Below, piece by piece: positions 63,127-64,000 of a stretch of 64,000 nt of DNA. The stretch is from Cellulomonas aerilata (GTDB lineage: Bacteria; Actinomycetota; Actinomycetes; Actinomycetales; Cellulomonadaceae), in assembly GCF_007991755.1 (NCBI RefSeq), contig NZ_BJYY01000013.1, positions 587,804 through 651,803 on the forward strand, read 5' to 3'. Below the pieces are notes generated by a model. It worked only from the letters and a program-made list of their open reading frames with translations, was not told the DNA's origin and made no database searches. Position numbers and translations under genes: made by a program. Every line of letters starts with the position of its first letter. Positions within the stretch are counted from its first letter, which is position 1.

Positions 63127-64000
63127 CCCAGGCCCGCCGACGCGCCACAGGACCGTGGGCCGCCCGCCTGGTGGTCCTGGTGACCCTGCTGGCGTCGCTC
63201 GGCGTCGTCGGCCTGCCCGTCGCCCCGCCGGCCCGCGCGGACGCCTTCGATCCCGGCGCGATCATCAGCGACGGGGTGTTCTACGACTCCACCAGCATGA
63301 CCGTGGACGACGTCGCCACGTTCCTTCGCGTCAAGAACCCGACGTGCCGGTCCGGGTTCACGTGCCTGAAGGACTACACCGAGACCACCTGGACGCGCCC
63401 CGCCGACGCCCAGTGCTCCACCTACGCCGGCGGGGGCACCGAGTCGGCCGCGCAGATCATCACGAAGGTGGCGCGCGCGTGCGGGGTCAGCCCGCGGTCG
63501 CTCCTGGTGCTGCTGCAGAAGGAGACGTCGCTCGTCACCCGGACGGACCCGACGTTCGAGAACGCCTACCGCAAGGCGACCGGCTACGGCTGCCCGGACA
63601 CCGCCCCCTGCGACGCCCAGTACTACGGCTTCTTCAACCAGGTCTACAAGGCCGCCTGGCAGTTCCAGCGCTACCGCCTCACCGCCGGCACGCGCGCCTA
63701 CCAGGCGGGCCGGGCCAACTTCATCCAGTACCACCCGAATGCGGCGTGCGGCGGCAGCTGGGTCACCATCCGCAACCAGGCGACCGCGGGCCTGTACCTC
63801 TACACGCCCTACCAGCCGAACGCCGCGGCCATCAACGGTCAGAGCGACGGCTGCTCGGCGTTCGGCAACCTCAACTTCCACCGCCTCTTCACCCAGTGGT
63901 TCGGGTCGACGTCGTTCCCCGTGACGGGCCTCATCGCGAGCTGGTACTCCTGGCCCGGCAACGCGAGCAGCGTCGGGGAGGCCATCACGGCCCAGTACGA
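63123..64000 (+). CDS. Secreted protein, lysozyme-like region (cut by window end)
   Basis: A plus-strand gene that runs off the right edge; 292 codons are visible. A signal peptide (ARLVVLVTLLASLGVVGLPV, then ARADA) leads to a domain starting GAIISDGVFYDSTSMTVDDV. Cys-rich segments follow (PTCRSGFTCLKDY, ATGYGCPDTAPC, NAACGGSW). VSPRSLLVLLQKETSLVTR resembles the catalytic-Glu helix of lysozyme-like transglycosylases, but that is a guess from pattern. The visible end starts another segment (GLIASWYSWPGNASSVGEAI). It overlaps the previous gene by 4 bp. Confidence 0.75.
   Translation, partial: MTQARRRATGPWAARLVVLVTLLASLGVVGLPVAPPARADAFDPGAIISDGVFYDSTSMTVDDVATFLRVKNPTCRSGFTCLKDYTETTWTRPADAQCSTYAGGGTESAAQIITKVARACGVSPRSLLVLLQKETSLVTRTDPTFENAYRKATGYGCPDTAPCDAQYYGFFNQVYKAAWQFQRYRLTAGTRAYQAGRANFIQYHPNAACGGSWVTIRNQATAGLYLYTPYQPNAAAINGQSDGCSAFGNLNFHRLFTQWFGSTSFPVTGLIASWYSWPGNASSVGEAITAQY

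Overview
The window is very GC-rich DNA, densely packed with genes that use GTG starts and 4-bp ATGA or GTGA stop/start overlaps. It carries mtrAB-lpqB, a WhiB regulator, DUF3499, DUF5719, a TIGR03089 protein and IniB/dynamin genes. This combination fits an actinobacterium, most likely of the order Micrococcales (Cellulomonas-like). The genus is an inference from gene content and style, not a proven identity.

Region 1 (1-8713) holds the lpqB-mtrB-mtrA envelope-stress operon on the minus strand. Facing it on the plus strand is a tightly coupled operon: GPDPase-type membrane protein, DUF4129, DUF4350, MoxR AAA ATPase and DUF58.

Region 2 (8710-21029) is the least ordinary part. After a hypothetical protein, an AlkZ-like winged-helix protein and a small membrane protein comes a two-armed module. 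On the minus strand lie an IniB-like protein with about 80 Asp-Asn-Ser tripeptide repeats and two bacterial dynamin-like GTPases, resembling the mycobacterial iniBAC operon. Divergent from it lie a membrane-anchored Hsp70/actin-fold protein and a 919-residue AAA-LuxR regulator. The 405-bp divergent region contains two perfect inverted repeats and three GGTGAC boxes spaced exactly 11 bp apart. The module sits between DUF58 and a SpoIIM/RDD divergent pair, genes that I recall as direct neighbours in mycobacteria (Rv3693-Rv3694c-Rv3695).

Region 3 (21075-41923) is housekeeping and cell-wall precursor supply: SpoIIM, RDD, ahcY, an ABC-F protein, DUF808, Trm112-like, manB, a CxxC protein, DUF3499, a zincin-like protein, a WbbL-like rhamnosyltransferase, DUF5719, a giant membrane glycosyltransferase, whiB2-like, TIGR03089, a methyltransferase, manA and rmlA. 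Much of this gene set (sahH, manA, manB, DUF3499, zincin, whiB2, wbbL, rml) is also clustered near mtrAB-lpqB in Mycobacterium tuberculosis.

Region 4 (41051-64000) is a surface-polysaccharide locus. It contains rmlA, rmlD and rmlC (no rmlB is seen), wecB, several GT2 and GT4 transferases, a Wzx-type flippase, a Wzm/Wzt ABC exporter, a RgpF-like rhamnan protein, and two O-acylation systems: an OafA/SGNH fusion, and an AlgX-like plus MBOAT pair. It ends in two secreted proteins, the last cut by the window edge.

No rRNA, tRNA, CRISPR array, insertion sequence or phage gene was recognised. A recurrent regulatory theme is TANNNT -10 boxes ending 6-8 nt before the start codon, which suggests many leaderless transcripts.
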